Part shown: positions 1 to 15,039 of the stretch, piece after piece
Position numbering within the stretch: the stretch's first letter is position 1
Layout of the letters: every line of letters begins with the position of its first letter
Source of the DNA: Coffea arabica
Taxonomy: Eukaryota; Streptophyta; Magnoliopsida; Gentianales; Rubiaceae
Direction of reading: 5' to 3'
Length of the DNA: 64,000 nt
NCBI RefSeq assembly: GCF_036785885.1
Contig: NC_092329.1
Span: 4,836,001-4,900,000, forward strand
Program-made: the position numbers and the translations under genes
The notes under the pieces: generated by a model
Databases searched by the model: none
The model's input: the letters and a program-made list of their open reading frames with translations, nothing else
Told to the model about the DNA's origin: nothing

Positions 1-688
1 AACATAACTACAGCAGGATTATGAATATGTAATTGTCCACATAAAACAAAAATTTCAATAATGAGCCACAAAGACTGTAAACAGAAGCATTAAGCTTCAG
101 AATTTGAGCCAAAAAAAAAGGCTTCAGAATTTGCCAATGACAGTTACTTGGGGAGAATTAATTTGAATAATCGCGGTAGAGTACCACTTTTATTTCACCC
201 ACTAAGTCCAGAAGAAGTTTTGGAGCCAGATCATTGCTATTGGCTCGAGAACATGTCCTAGATTGCAGAATTTCTTGTGGGTGACAAAGAAAATAAACCG
301 TGGAGGGGAAAAATAGGTCTTAGAAAGAAACACATTTACATGAATTTCTGTCAAACATACACAAGAAATTAAATACTAGAATTTTGCATCACATAAACTA
401 AAGTGCAGCAAGAGAAAATTGCGAACAGTTTAGCTGAAAGAACAAAGATTAGATTCTGAAATGATGGATAGAGACATTGATTAGGCGTGCGGATGCACCA
501 GTTTTCTCTACAAGCATTGCTAGACATTATTAATAACTTCCAAAATTTGTAGTCAAACTTGCTAACAGAAGTCGAAACATATATAAAGCCAACAGCATCA
601 GGACTTAAAAACAACAATAGGCCCTCCATATTGTTCTTCAAGGGAAGAAAACATCGAAAGACCAGGCTCCATAATCCTTATTTCAAAC
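1..688. other. 3' flank of SDH5, no gene seen
   Basis: This stretch lies downstream of the minus-strand SDH5 stop codon and probably includes its 3' UTR. It is AT-rich, has only short shadow reading frames, and shows no RNA gene, terminal repeat or recognisable protein fragment. Confidence 0.5.
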
Positions 689-2891
689 TTAAGATCTTTG
701 TTCAACATAAGAACCAGCAAGTCCAGAAGTCCCAAGAACTGTGACCTGCAGTCAAGAATGCAAGCAGCCAAGTCAATGTTTCATCCACATCAGGCATACG
801 TATCATTTGTTCACAAGTCACTGTTTATTTATAAAGCAAGAGAGATAATTAATTTCAAGTCACGTCCATTTACTGCCACTACCAAACAATGCAGTTGAGA
901 AAATCATTTCTAATACTAATTTCTGGAACAATAAGTTTCATAGAAGAATGTCGACAAAACATATTCAGTTATAACACGAGCACGAACTCTTCAAAGTGAG
1001 ATAGAATCATAAAATCCTTTGAATGCAAGACATACATCATGAAAGTTGAAACAAATCAGACAGATTATACACAAGGCAGACCTAATTTCCAGCAGATTGG
1101 TTACTATAATGAATAGTTTTATGTTAAATTCATAAAAAATGAAGAAGGACATGTACAAAACCAGCCTAGACCCAATGAATATGATTTCTGCTAAGACAGG
1201 AAGAATGCCTCATGAAATCACTGGATGGAAAACCGTACCTTTCCCCACTCTGAATGAAGGCCACTGCACCTCATCTTTAGGTGTATCATTTTTGTACCTA
1301 ACTCAGTCTCAACTTTCTTTTTTAGATAGCCCTCTTCTGGACCAAATGCGCCCAAATATGCAACATAGCGCTGGTGGACAGTTTCTAGTGCATCAGCCAT
1401 TTCTTTTGGCAATGGCTTCACATCCTGCATAAAGAACAAAATTTTAGCATGTGGCAGTGGACTGAAAGTTAAAAATAAGTCAGTCCAAAACTTCATAGAA
1501 CTCATCTCACCTCACCACTTAGCCCAATGCTATCATCAATTGCCATCTTCAATGAAGTAAGAATCCCAGTGAACTCCTCAACCGCCTCTGCTGCACAAAA
1601 CACATTGGCCAATGCCTCCTGACTAGATTTGTCATCAGTTCCTTTAGACAGTGCTTTCTTCACATCATGGACAACTGCTGGAGGAAGCTCATCCCAGTTT
1701 GTGGCCATTAAGTCCTTAAACGCACATTCGATCTCTGAGTCTTTTATGTCAGGTGTATGAGCCACATCTTCAGAAAAATAACGAGCATTCCCAATTCTCA
1801 TGGTAAAAGGATTCTGAAAATCTATAATTCAGTGATGTCAAAATGAAGAAAATTAGATTCTAAGCGCAATCAAGAATGATAAACTTATACAATAGAAACT
1901 GATCAGAGGACAAAGCAAGGGAAAAACCTAAACAGACTTAAAAATAAAAAAATAAATAAAAAAAACTTAACCAGACTTAGTTTACATAGAAAGATACTTT
2001 TACCATGTGCATCAGTTATTGTACCTTCCAGAATGTGGCGCAGGGGAATCCGCATTCATCATAGGGGAATGTAATGTAGGATGCACATCTTAAAAAAAAA
2101 AATTCGTACACTCTTACACAAGATCTCTTCAGCTTCATTCCAAAACGTGGCCAACAAGGATGTCTACACATTTTGGTGCAAAATGTATAACTTCTAACCT
2201 TAAACATTTATATTTAATCCAACTCAATTGTGATCGTAAATTATGCTCTGGAGGCCCCTAATCCCTCAAACAGTGCATGTATTTAAAGCATTGGTCCACT
2301 AGTAGCCCTAGGTAGTCTATCCAAGTTTCTTCCCTTAAGCAAATCGAATATAGCTGAATGTATCTAGTTGGTTCCCGTGGAAAGCTACCAAAGAGGGGGG
2401 AAAATAATTTTTATGTGATAACTGAATTCATGGTCAACAGATATGTGATAGTAACAATCAAATTGAGCAATTTCTTATGATGCATCTGAGCTAAATAGGT
2501 TAACACTCTATCAATATACTAATTACTCAGAAATTAAGAGTCAGCGTAAATATGTTTATCTTTTGGGCCATTATTAGTACACTCAAAGGTAAATATAGAA
2601 GCAAATTCAAGAATAAATTCCTGAAAATTAAATCCTCCAAGACCTCAAATAGATATACAGGGATATGTTGAAAGAAAAAAGACTAAGTGATAGAGAAAGC
2701 CATTGGAAAGTACCAGAAGCGAGTGGTTTGGAAGAAGACGTCGGAATGGAAGGGCGATTAAGATGGAGGTGGCGGACGTGGTTCACGGCGGCGACGACGG
2801 CAGCGGCGCTACCGCTGGAGGAAGAGGAGATACCCAGAGATCCGCGGCGAAAGGCCCGATATAATGATCTCAGCACCATCGTCTTCTCCAT
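689..2891 (-). CDS. SDH5: Succinate dehydrogenase subunit 5, mitochondrial (SDH5)
   Basis: Plant-specific accessory subunit of respiratory complex II in the inner mitochondrial membrane. Coding exons on the minus strand: exon 1 2891-about 2714, exon 2 1813-1511, exon 3 1424-1239, exon 4 745-689. Exon 1 starts MEKTMVLRSLYRAFRRGS and is rich in Arg, Ser and Ala with no acidic run, as expected for a matrix-targeting peptide. Exon 2 carries the NARYFSEDV and FKDLMATNWDELP blocks. Exon 3 carries KKKVETELGTKMIHLKMRCSG. Exon 4 encodes VTVLGTSGLAGSYVEQRS and stop, the characteristic SDH5 C-terminus. Exons 2-3 and 3-4 join in phase 0 at clean GT..AG sites. The best exon 1 donor (after 2714) is phase 1, whereas the best exon 2 acceptor (CAG before 1813) needs phase 0, so that junction is unresolved. 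A small extra exon or a weaker donor is possible. Total length is near 240 aa, close to the family norm. Family assignment is from remembered homologues. Confidence 0.8.
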
Positions 2892-3762
2892 TTTCCTTTC
2901 TCTCTCTTTTTTTTCCCTCAGCTGTAAACTGTTTAGAGTAGTGCAGCAGGAGATTGAATCGAGCTTCTGCAGCTCTTTTTTTTTTTTAATAATAATTGAT
3001 TAGTTAATTAATTAACTAAATTTTTGAAATTGATGATTTATACTGGACCGGAGAAGCTTTTGGTTTTTTAATTTTTTTTAGTCAAAATTTCAATAATTTT
3101 TGAACTTTTAGTCCTTGCAGCATCATTCAAAAATTTTTTCTGTTAAAAAATTAGAAAAATCATAGCAAATATTATGTTAAAAGAGATGATTAGTCTATTT
3201 TGTTAAATCTTATCATCATTAGTGTAGTTTTGTTGCTTATTTCTGTTGTCTAATTTATTGAATGTGAACTTTTTAATTGGTAAAATGTATGTATTAATTG
3301 TTTTCGACTTTTAATTATTTTAATTTTTTTACTAATACAACTTATAGACATGCACAAGAGGTATTTATGGAATAAAAGTTTCATTTCTTTCCTTAATATA
3401 ATTTTTTAATGTTACTTTTTCTTGGATTAATTTTGTTATAAAAACCTTAATCTCAAGGAGGTTTAGATAATATTACAAATTTTAGAGAAGGCTAGTGAAA
3501 TTATTAAAAACTTTAGGGGAGGTTTCTGAAATTATCCCATGGTATTATGGTGGAGTCTTTGCAATGGAAAATATTTGAAGGAGCTTTGAAAAGCTAACCA
3601 AACAGTCCACAAAATCATGAAACTGAAGAACAAAATTTTTTCATGGAACCAAACGGACCCTTCTTCCAATTTTCCTCCTTTCCCTTCATCTCAGATTATC
3701 CAATGGATACAGAGCAGGCTGAATTAGACTTTTGAGTTCCTTCCATTACTACGAGTCTACAA
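2892..3762. other. SDH5 upstream region and AT-rich intergenic DNA
   Basis: Upstream of the minus-strand SDH5 start there is a pyrimidine-rich leader (as read on the gene strand), then AT-rich sequence. Around 3505-3540 it ends in AGGGGAGGTTTCTGAAATTA followed by TCCC. This resembles the edge of a dispersed repeat also seen near 31740 and 37240. No gene is visible. Confidence 0.4.
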
Positions 3763-4650
3763 AAATGGCTTTGGACTCTTAGGAACTGATCCTCAAACAG
3801 GCGTTGGCTACGTCCAAAGACTCTTAGGAACTGATCCGCATCCAAAGACATACTTGACATCGCACCTCGAACTGCAGTTTACGTTCGAATCTACCTCCCA
3901 AACCTCAGCAGCATCAACCATCATAGTACTAGTAATAATACTACTAATAAACTTCCTCTTCTTTTTCACGTCCATGGAGGGGCTTTTTGTCTTTCCACGC
4001 CCTCCACTCTCAACTGCCATATTTACCTCAATACCATGGTATCCGAAGCTCAAGTGGTTGCGGTTTCCGTTCACTGTAGAGAAGAAGGGCTGCGGAGCAC
4101 CCTCTCCCCAATTCCCATTGGACATGAGGATTCTTGGGCTTCGCTCCAGTGGGTTGCGTCTCACCGTAATTGTGATGGACCTGACGCTTGGTTGGATAGC
4201 CATGCAGACTTTGGACGTGTGTTTATTTGTGGGTAATGCAGCTCAAAATCTGGTTATGGCTGCTGGGAAACCCGAGTTGAAGTTGGGTTTGGATATTCTT
4301 GGACTTGCTTTGGTGCATCCGTTTTCTGGGGGTTTCGGTCCTATCGGGTCGGAGTCCATAGACCCTGATAGGAAAGTCAACCCGGTGGTAGATGGTGGGG
4401 CAAGGGATGGTGCTTTGCTTGTTTGTGTGGTGTGGCTGAGAAAGACATCTTGAAGGATAGAGGGTGGCTTTATTATCAAGTATTGGGTCGGATCGGATGG
4501 ATGGGGGTGGTTGAGATCCAAGAGACTGAAGAAGAGGACCATGCCTTGCCTTTATACAGTTTGCAATCTGAGAAGGCCAAAAAATATTATTGATCCCAAG
4601 ATTGGCTGATTTCTTCAACAAGGACACGACTCCTTTGCTTCATTGATGGA
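3763..4650 (+). pseudogene. Decayed class I carboxylesterase (CXE) pseudogene
   Basis: Similarity to the intact CXE at 6523-7491 runs through this region but is split over several frames. Visible pieces in order: RLLGTD near 3820; AVYVRIYLPNL near 3880; the oxyanion-hole block FHVHGGAFCLST near 3965; MVSEAQVVAVSV near 4036; HEDSWASLQWVASH near 4125; a block corresponding to the nucleophile region that reads GNAAQN instead of GDSAGAN, so the catalytic Ser is lost; the VHPFSGGFGPIG block near 4315; and EEEDHALPLYS near 4530, which keeps the His block. An in-frame stop follows FICG near 4234, and the PEHPLP block is scrambled. A stretch with ACTCTTAGGAACTGATCC is duplicated about 45 bp apart (near 3775 and 3820). 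It is a host gene relic, probably an old tandem duplicate of the neighbouring esterase. Confidence 0.85.
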
Positions 4651-6522
4651 TTTCCTTGCTTTATTTAGCTTCAAAAGGAATATGTTGGGAACATGGCTAC
4701 ATCATTTTAAAATCTTAATCCGTTGTTTACATGGCTACATCATTTTGCTTTTTCGTTAATTATAATTTTCTTGTGGGAGCAGGATAGGCAGGGAAGGGAT
4801 GGTCAGACATTCTTGTGGTTAAGCATGGGATTAATTAGCGTGGAATCTAATTCAATCTTCATCTCCTCTTCGGAACGACGACGTTAGTTTAAAGTTTGTT
4901 TCGCAATATCGCACAAGAAGTCCAATGAGAAAGCAAGAGATCCAGCTCAACTCCTCTTTAATCTTCAGTAAAAGCCATTTTTGACCATGGATTGGAGGAC
5001 TGGACAACCAAGTTGATTGTTGAGAATTACTCTTTGGTGCTAGTAGAATTCAAGAACCAGAGATCTTAACCCCCGAAAGGAAAGAAAAATAAAAGAATAA
5101 AAATGCAATTCTTCACAGCTCTACATTCCAAAACTATCCCTTCATGATCCCAAAACTTCAGTATCACCAAACAACGAATTTGCATATTAAATCTGAGGTA
5201 AACGCATAGTATTCCTTTCTAATCATCGTAATCTACAATAACAATATAATAAATCTGGGAAGCCAATTGCATGTATATATACTCTAAAATCATTTTCAGT
5301 TTGTCGCAAGGCGTTGTCTGGCATTCGGTTTATTGATATTTTTTTCCCCGAAGGATCAGGCAAGAATCGTGGGCGTTTATGCTTGCATTTGGTCAAACTC
5401 GCGGTAGGTTAGAAAAGTCTCACTCCTGGACAAGGAAATTGTCAACTACTACTACTATTTGCTAACATCTTCGTCCTATATATGCTTTTTGGTCATGTCA
5501 AGTGTCAGCTAGACAACTAACCTCTTATTTTTAAGGAAAAAGTTTGATAGATTCAACTCCAATAATCATCCATCGCGAGTTAGGTTATATTTTGAGATCA
5601 TTAGTCGTTTGTGGGGATTGGAAGATAGTCATGTAGAGAAAAGGATTACCATGAATATCGTCTTCTTCCTCGGTGCTATAATTTTCTATTAGGATCGTAT
5701 CGTGTGGTAAGTTACCCACCTAGCTCTTGATGTCTTTTGGACAAGAAAATGCTATGCTAGATATGCATGGTTGTGATGAATTAACGAAGAACATTGAGGT
5801 GAAATTTACACTCTTTCCTTTGCTGGGAGGGGGAAATTGTTCTGAATCAATAAACCAATTTGGCTTATAGCATTTTTCTAAAGAATGTTTAAACAACAGT
5901 TGACGATGGACAGCCTTTCAGCAATTCTGAAATCTAGTAGCTCTTCCACTTCAGCAACAGACAGAAAACAGACTTAATTAGGGTCCGAACACTCTCTCTT
6001 CCAAATCTCTGGCTAATGGCTGCCCAAGTACCTAAAATGTATGAAACCATAACTATAGTAATTTATCCAATCGCATACTCCTCCACGGGGAAAGACATGA
6101 AATAATAATACTACGTCTTAAATGTGTTGTCAATCATCACAAAGAAATTTGTGCATCTTTGCAATGGAAATGTAGTAATTTATTTCTGTAATATTTCGTT
6201 AGGACTGTCAACCACCTATCATAATTACGCCATTGTGCTGTCTCAGCCTTACGCATTCAAATTGTGCATTGTTGGCCAAATAGTGGCTATTTGCCCAGCA
6301 TGGTTTGCTCCAACAACAGCATATGGCGCCCACCAACTAAAGCAATTATTTGTTGCCAGCACTGCCAAGGGTGCCTTGTCTAAACTCTAAAGAGTCCAAG
6401 GCCTGTCCTACAGCACTTCTACAAATTCTTCCCCTCCAGACTTATTAGTGCATAGAGCTGTCTCCGCAGTTCAGCAACTCACTTCACTTTTCCCGTCTTT
6501 CTCGGTGTCTTTCGCACACAAT
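4651..6522. other. Intergenic region and CXE promoter
   Basis: About 1.9 kb between the CXE pseudogene and the intact CXE. It contains the promoter and 5' UTR of the latter, but no TATA box could be placed with certainty. Open frames here are short and have no recognisable domain. No transposon ends were identified. Confidence 0.4.
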
Positions 6523-7491
6523 ATGGGCTCATACAATTCGGAAATAGCTGACGAAGTTCCCCCCTACCTAAGGGTCTACAAAGATGGAACCGTGGAAAGA
6601 CTCTTGGGCACTGAAATCACACCAGCAGCCTTCGACTCAAAAACTGGCGTTTCATCCAAAGACATCATAGTCATCCCAGAAGCCGGTGTAACCGCGAGGT
6701 TGTATCGTCCAAACCTGGTTACCAAAACCCAGAGACTCCCTCTACTCGTTTACTTTCACGGGGGAGCATTTTGCATATCATCTCCCTCTGATCCAAAATA
6801 CCACAATTGTCTCAACCTGCTGGTGGCAGAGGCTAAAATTATTGCTGTTTCTGTGGACTACAGACTTGTCCCGGAGCACCCGCTTCCTGCAGCCTATGAA
6901 GACTCTTGGGCAGTGCTAAAATGGGTTGCCTCACATATTTCTGGTGAAGGCTCTGAAGATTGGCTAAGGGAGTGCGTTGACTTCAGCAAAGTGTTCCTAG
7001 CAGGGGACAGTGCAGGGGCCAATCTTTCGCACCACATGGCAATTCGGGCTGGCTATGCTGACCCCCCTAGGATTGGGGGACTTAAGTTGAGAGGAACTAT
7101 TATGATACATCCATATTTCTGGGGCGAAGATCCAATTGGGATAGAGGCTAAAGATCCGGTGAGAAAAGGCATGGTTGATAAATGGTGGCAATTTGTTTGT
7201 CCATCTGGTAAAGGCTGTGATGATCCTTTGATTAATCCATTTGTAGATGGCGGTGCTGAAAGTCTCTCAAGATTGGCTTGTGATTTTATCATCATATTTG
7301 TTGCACAAAGCGATATCTTGGCTGATAGGGGAAGGCGCTATTACGAGTTCTTGGCCAAGAGCAAGTGGCAAGGCAAGGCAGAGATGGTGGAGACACCAGG
7401 GGAGGATCATGTTTTCCATATATTTAATCCCTATTCAGATAAAGCTCGCATGCTGATTAAGCGCTGTGCTTCATTCATAAATCAGGTTTAA
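6523..7491 (+). CDS. Class I carboxylesterase (CXE / HID-like alpha/beta hydrolase)
   Basis: Single-exon 322-aa alpha/beta hydrolase of the plant CXE family (related to GID1, 2-hydroxyisoflavanone dehydratase and tuliposide-converting enzymes), expected to cleave short acyl esters in the cytosol. The HGGAF oxyanion-hole motif is at residues 79-83. The nucleophile elbow GDSAG is at 161-165 (Ser163), with Asp264 in AQSDILAD and His296 in GEDHVFH, so the triad is complete. The start is the ATG at 6523 (MGSYNSEIADEVPPYLRVYK). The open frame extends upstream, but without an ATG, and MGS..E.. is the usual family start. Length matches the roughly 310-340 aa norm. There is no signal peptide or membrane segment. 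It is convergent with RPN11. The natural substrate cannot be told from sequence. Confidence 0.93.
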   Translation: MGSYNSEIADEVPPYLRVYKDGTVERLLGTEITPAAFDSKTGVSSKDIIVIPEAGVTARLYRPNLVTKTQRLPLLVYFHGGAFCISSPSDPKYHNCLNLLVAEAKIIAVSVDYRLVPEHPLPAAYEDSWAVLKWVASHISGEGSEDWLRECVDFSKVFLAGDSAGANLSHHMAIRAGYADPPRIGGLKLRGTIMIHPYFWGEDPIGIEAKDPVRKGMVDKWWQFVCPSGKGCDDPLINPFVDGGAESLSRLACDFIIIFVAQSDILADRGRRYYEFLAKSKWQGKAEMVETPGEDHVFHIFNPYSDKARMLIKRCASFINQV

Positions 7492-7590
7492 GCAGCAATG
7501 GTGAAAAAGTTCAGATCATCTTGTGCATGGTTTGTTTGTTTATATGTCGAACAATATGTAAAAGTTCAGTTCTTGTTTGCGTAACGGTAG

Positions 7591-7596
7591 AATAAA
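7591..7596 (+). terminator. Poly(A) signal AATAAA of the CXE gene
   Basis: A canonical AATAAA lies 100 bp downstream of the CXE stop codon in AT-rich sequence, a typical position for a plant near-upstream element. Confidence 0.5.
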
Positions 7597-8102
7597 AAAA
7601 CGTGCTTTGCACCTTCAATAATTCTGGTGATCCACTGTGTATGCATTTAGACTTTTAAATTATTGCAGGGCCACGAACAGAAGATTTGTCTTCTAGTAAT
7701 AAAGAACAAAAGTTAATTCCGTCTGGGTCCTGATAACATCCTTTCATCAGGAGTGCAAGCAAAAGGATATTCTCCCGTCATTATCCCTCTAACCGACTCT
7801 ACGGGAAGAAAACAAATAATAAACGAAGAGGAAATATGAGAGAGAAATCAGTGCAGAATTTCATTAAACCACAAAAAGACGACTTCAAACAAAACAAGAG
7901 AAAAGATGTACGATGACAACTGAATTACAATCAATGCTGTTCATGGAAATGTTTTGATCACTCTAATCCAAGTGCAACATCAGAAAGACAGTGCGAATCA
8001 TGAATATTGAGGACTGTAACCTTAATAAATAAATAAGTGATCACATTCATAGGACAGCAGAATCAAATATCAAGCATTTTGGCATTTCCTAAAGAAAAGT
8101 CA

Positions 8103-11290
<3,188 letters not shown>

Positions 11291-11518
11291 GGTCTATTTT
11301 CTAGATTTCTCAGGAGTTTTCTTTTTCCCTGCTGCCGGACAGGGCTTTTGAGCTCGATTTCTTTGGAAACAAGACTAGTCCAATTCCAGTGTTCCTTTAT
11401 GAGTTGGTCACGTGTTATAGATAAATAGCACTCACCTCCCCTTAACTTTAAATTAATTAAAAAATGCTTTTTTATTTCCCTGACCATGCAATTATACCCC
11501 TAACTCAATTCTCCATTT

Positions 11519-12233
11519 TAAGGATGGCAACAAGGCGGGATGGGGTCTACTAATTCCCCCACCCCCCCGGCCCCCGTTCAATCCCTACCCTATCCCGCTT
11601 TCTCTACGGGGCTAATAAAAATTTGTTATATAATTTTATTATAGTTAAATTTTAGCAAATAATCAAATATTAAAATATCAACACATCACCAAGTTATTAT
11701 TTATTATAATTTCACAATTAAAACTCATAGAAATAATCAAACAAAAGTTATTTGAATACAATCCAATATGATGAAATAAATACAACTAAAGTAGTCAAGT
11801 TTTCACTTTTACGAAAAGAATTTTTTTACGAAATGTGAGGGATGAAACAGGTCATTTTCCCAAAATACAATCACTAATTCATTATTGTGTTTTGTGCCTT
11901 TTTTTTTTAGAACAAAGTGTTATTGTATTAAGTGTAATTAGAAATTTACTATAAATGTATTAGTAAATTTAATATAACTAATTAATAATTTCTATTAGTA
12001 GACATATATAATTATTAGTATAATTGATAATATCAATTATATTACATATACTAATATACATTAGATAATACACATAACTAATAATATCATTATCATAAGT
12101 TTGTAACTAATTAAATTAAATACTATATATATAATTATATATATATATATTTTAACCATTTCTAAACGGGGGAAAAAATTCCCCCCGCCCCCCCCCCCGG
12201 CGCAAATTAGCGCCCCGCGGGTTGCCATCCCCA
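11519..12233. mobile_element. hAT-type non-autonomous element (MITE-like), copy 1
   Basis: About 715 bp bounded by inverted ends: TAAGGATGGCAACAAGGCGG on the left, and on the right the complement of the same motif (GTTGCCATCC before 12231). G/C-rich ends enclose a very AT-rich core with no coding sequence. It is closely similar over its length to 35985-36698, including the core phrase AAATATCAACACATCA. The putative 8-bp flanks are CTCCATTT and CTCCAGCT, only partly matching, so the target duplication is worn here. Class is inferred from copy 2. Confidence 0.75.
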
Positions 12234-12540
12234 CTCCAGCTGCATGGGTAATTCATTTTTTTAATTCAACATATTCAAAAAAAAATTATATTACTGATTT
12301 TTGGTTATCCTTACAACGTATTGTAGCATTTGAAGGTGGGTAATTGGTAAATATAAGAATAATTTTATTTACTTACATCTTAAATTCGATGATTACCATA
12401 GTGTTTTCAAGATCTTTTTCTTTTTTCTTTTTTTGACCTTTTTTGTTTTTTGATTTTTTTATCATCGAACTCTGAAATTTTTCCTAGATTTGAGTTTCAT
12501 TGAAGTTTTTTTAAAAAAATTTTCAGATAATTTGATCGGA
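12234..12540. other. Intergenic AT-rich stretch
   Basis: T-rich sequence between the hAT-type element and the start of duplicated block A. No gene, repeat end or RNA gene is seen. Confidence 0.4.
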
Positions 12541-15039
12541 AAGAAACAAAATGTCAACATGTTTTTCCTATTATTCAATAATAAATAATGTATACACTTG
12601 CGCTATGTACTTTGTACGTCAAACCTTGGCCCATACCTTTAGGTTAGTTTTACATTGGTTGATACATTCCTTCTTCTTGTCAAAGAAGGAAAGAGGGCGG
12701 CTGGGTGAAAAGTGGAGAAAATATATATCCTCTATCCTCTGCTTTGTTAATTGGATAAAAGTGGCGTAATCAAGTATATCTAAAACATATATTTGATCAG
12801 AAGAAGTTTCTTCATCAAAATATGATGGCATTGATGGATGCTTTGACATAAAATTTAACACTTTTTAAACCAATTCTAAGCTTATTGCTTATCATAGGTG
12901 ACATCTTTGCTTATAATGACCTTCCTGGTGTCTAGATTTAACAGCCCGTAACTTTTGATTTTATGATCATAGTCAATGAAAATGCACTTTTTCTACTTTG
13001 TCATCTAACTTTTTCCTGATAGAGTTTGGGACATCGGAATAAGCAAGACAACCAAATACTTTCAAATGAGAAATTTTTTATTTTTATTAATTCACAACTC
13101 CTATGGTGTCTTCTCAAAATTGCATTGCACAAGAGATCTATTAGAAACATAATCAGCATAGAAAATAGCTTTTGCTGAAAAACCTTTAGGTTTATTTTTA
13201 GCATGCATAATTGATCTCACCATATCCATTAGAGTGCGATTCTTCCTCTCCATCATTTCATTCTACTGAGAAATGTATCTGAGTGTCAACTAGTGCTTAA
13301 TTCCATGTTTATAAAAAAAAAAAATCATCACAAATGATAAACTCAGTGCTTCTGTCAATTTTCAAAATTTTAATAAATTGACTATTTTGCTTCTCAACAT
13401 ACACTTTAAAATTTTTAAAAATATCACAGGCTTCGTATTTATTCTTTAAAAATTATACCCAAGTTTTTCTGTTAAAATCATCAATGAGGGTAACAAAATA
13501 TTTTCTACCACTGGTGGAAGGTAGCTCAACTGAGCACAGGCCAAAAATGTATCAACTCTAATAGTTGACTAGCTCACAAAGTCTTGCCTTTGGGAACAGG
13601 ATCTCTGTGTTTCTTCTCCAAAATACAAGACTCACAAGGTTTAGCAGAAAAATCGATAGACGACAACCCATACACCATATTCCTCTTAGTAAGAAAATTC
13701 AAACTCTCAAAATTCAAGTGACCAAGATGCATGTCCCATAAACAAATATCATCAAATACAATAAAGTTAAAGTAAGGTAAATAATGACAATTCATTGATA
13801 TAGGTCATAAACAACCAATATTAATGTATACCTTTACTATTAGTTCCAGACAATCATTAGTAATAATACAAATGCTATTTTTAAATAGCAAATTGTGAGA
13901 ACCTTGAATTTTGCAGAAATACCAATGCATACTTCAATTTCACTTTTATTTAGCATTCGTATTCTTTAAATCTTTTCTAGTATTACTTTCACTCGCTTTG
14001 ATATACTAGTGCATGTTTCATTCGTAGTTCTTATTCTAATCTACCACATTATTTCATTTGTTTTAAACAAGTAAATAAAAATAATTTTCGTGTGCAAAAT
14101 AATATAACGATGCTAACTATTAAAGCACTTAGCTTTGCTACACTAAGTTAATAATTCTTGAGTTATATTAAGTTTACTCCTTGAAAATAATTCCTTAATT
14201 TTTGTTATATAGCAAATTCTAATTTCGAATAAGGTTAAGTGTAGCTAGATATCTCAATATCTTTATGCAACCGATAAATTCTAGATAAAAACAATACAAG
14301 TACTCTAACCATATTTAGGACATAAAATTTCGATAACCAAAGCCTTGCAAGATTAGCGAATCATTAGGCGTTCAAATCACACTTGGGGATAATTTTTGGA
14401 GCTAAGTTAGAACTAAGGACTTAAGTAAATAATAGGAGGAGAAGTGAAAAGACTAGAATAACCCCTCACAATTTCACAAAATCACCCACGGCCATAACCA
14501 TTTTCCGCAATGCCAAACACTTCCCCGGAACACAATGATCATGCACCTCTTCATCCGGCCAATGCTCTTCTTCACCAACTGCGCACTCAATCCTCACCAA
14601 CACTCTACCTCCACTCTTTAGCTTCTGCAACCTTTCACCCCAGGCCACACTCCACCATTACATTGTTATCATCGACCGAGAGTGAGGGAGAGGTCGAGCT
14701 GCTCCATAAAGCCGAGAGTGAGGAAGGAAGCTGAGAGTTGCGATTCCATTTCTGGTTCTGTCCGCAAGCATCGAAGAGGGAGGAGAGGAGGAGGAACCAT
14801 GAGCAGACTTCCCTCTGCATTCTCCAAGCTCAGCCAGTAGTTATCCAGCTTCCACCATCACCAGCTGCACCCACTACAACCCAACCAGAACCAACTTACC
14901 CGTGCTTGAGGAGAAGAGCCGAGAGAGAGGGATAGACTTCAGCGTTCTGTCGAGTGAGTGAGCACCTAGTGAGGTAAATTTCTGGACTATAAAATGGATA
15001 ACCAGTGGTAATATAAGCAAGCTCTGGACTTGCATGAGA

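Noticed and set aside
2665-3003. 112-codon plus-strand frame over SDH5 exon 1
   Set aside because: Shadow of the minus-strand SDH5 transit-peptide exon.
6124-6390. 88-codon open frame upstream of the CXE
   Set aside because: No homology recognised, separated by stops from the CXE, and in the expected promoter region.
14466-14935. Short open frames near the start of the 5.1-kb solo LTR that resemble a coding exon in composition
   Set aside because: No recognisable domain, opposite frames equally open, and they lie inside an LTR with exact borders.
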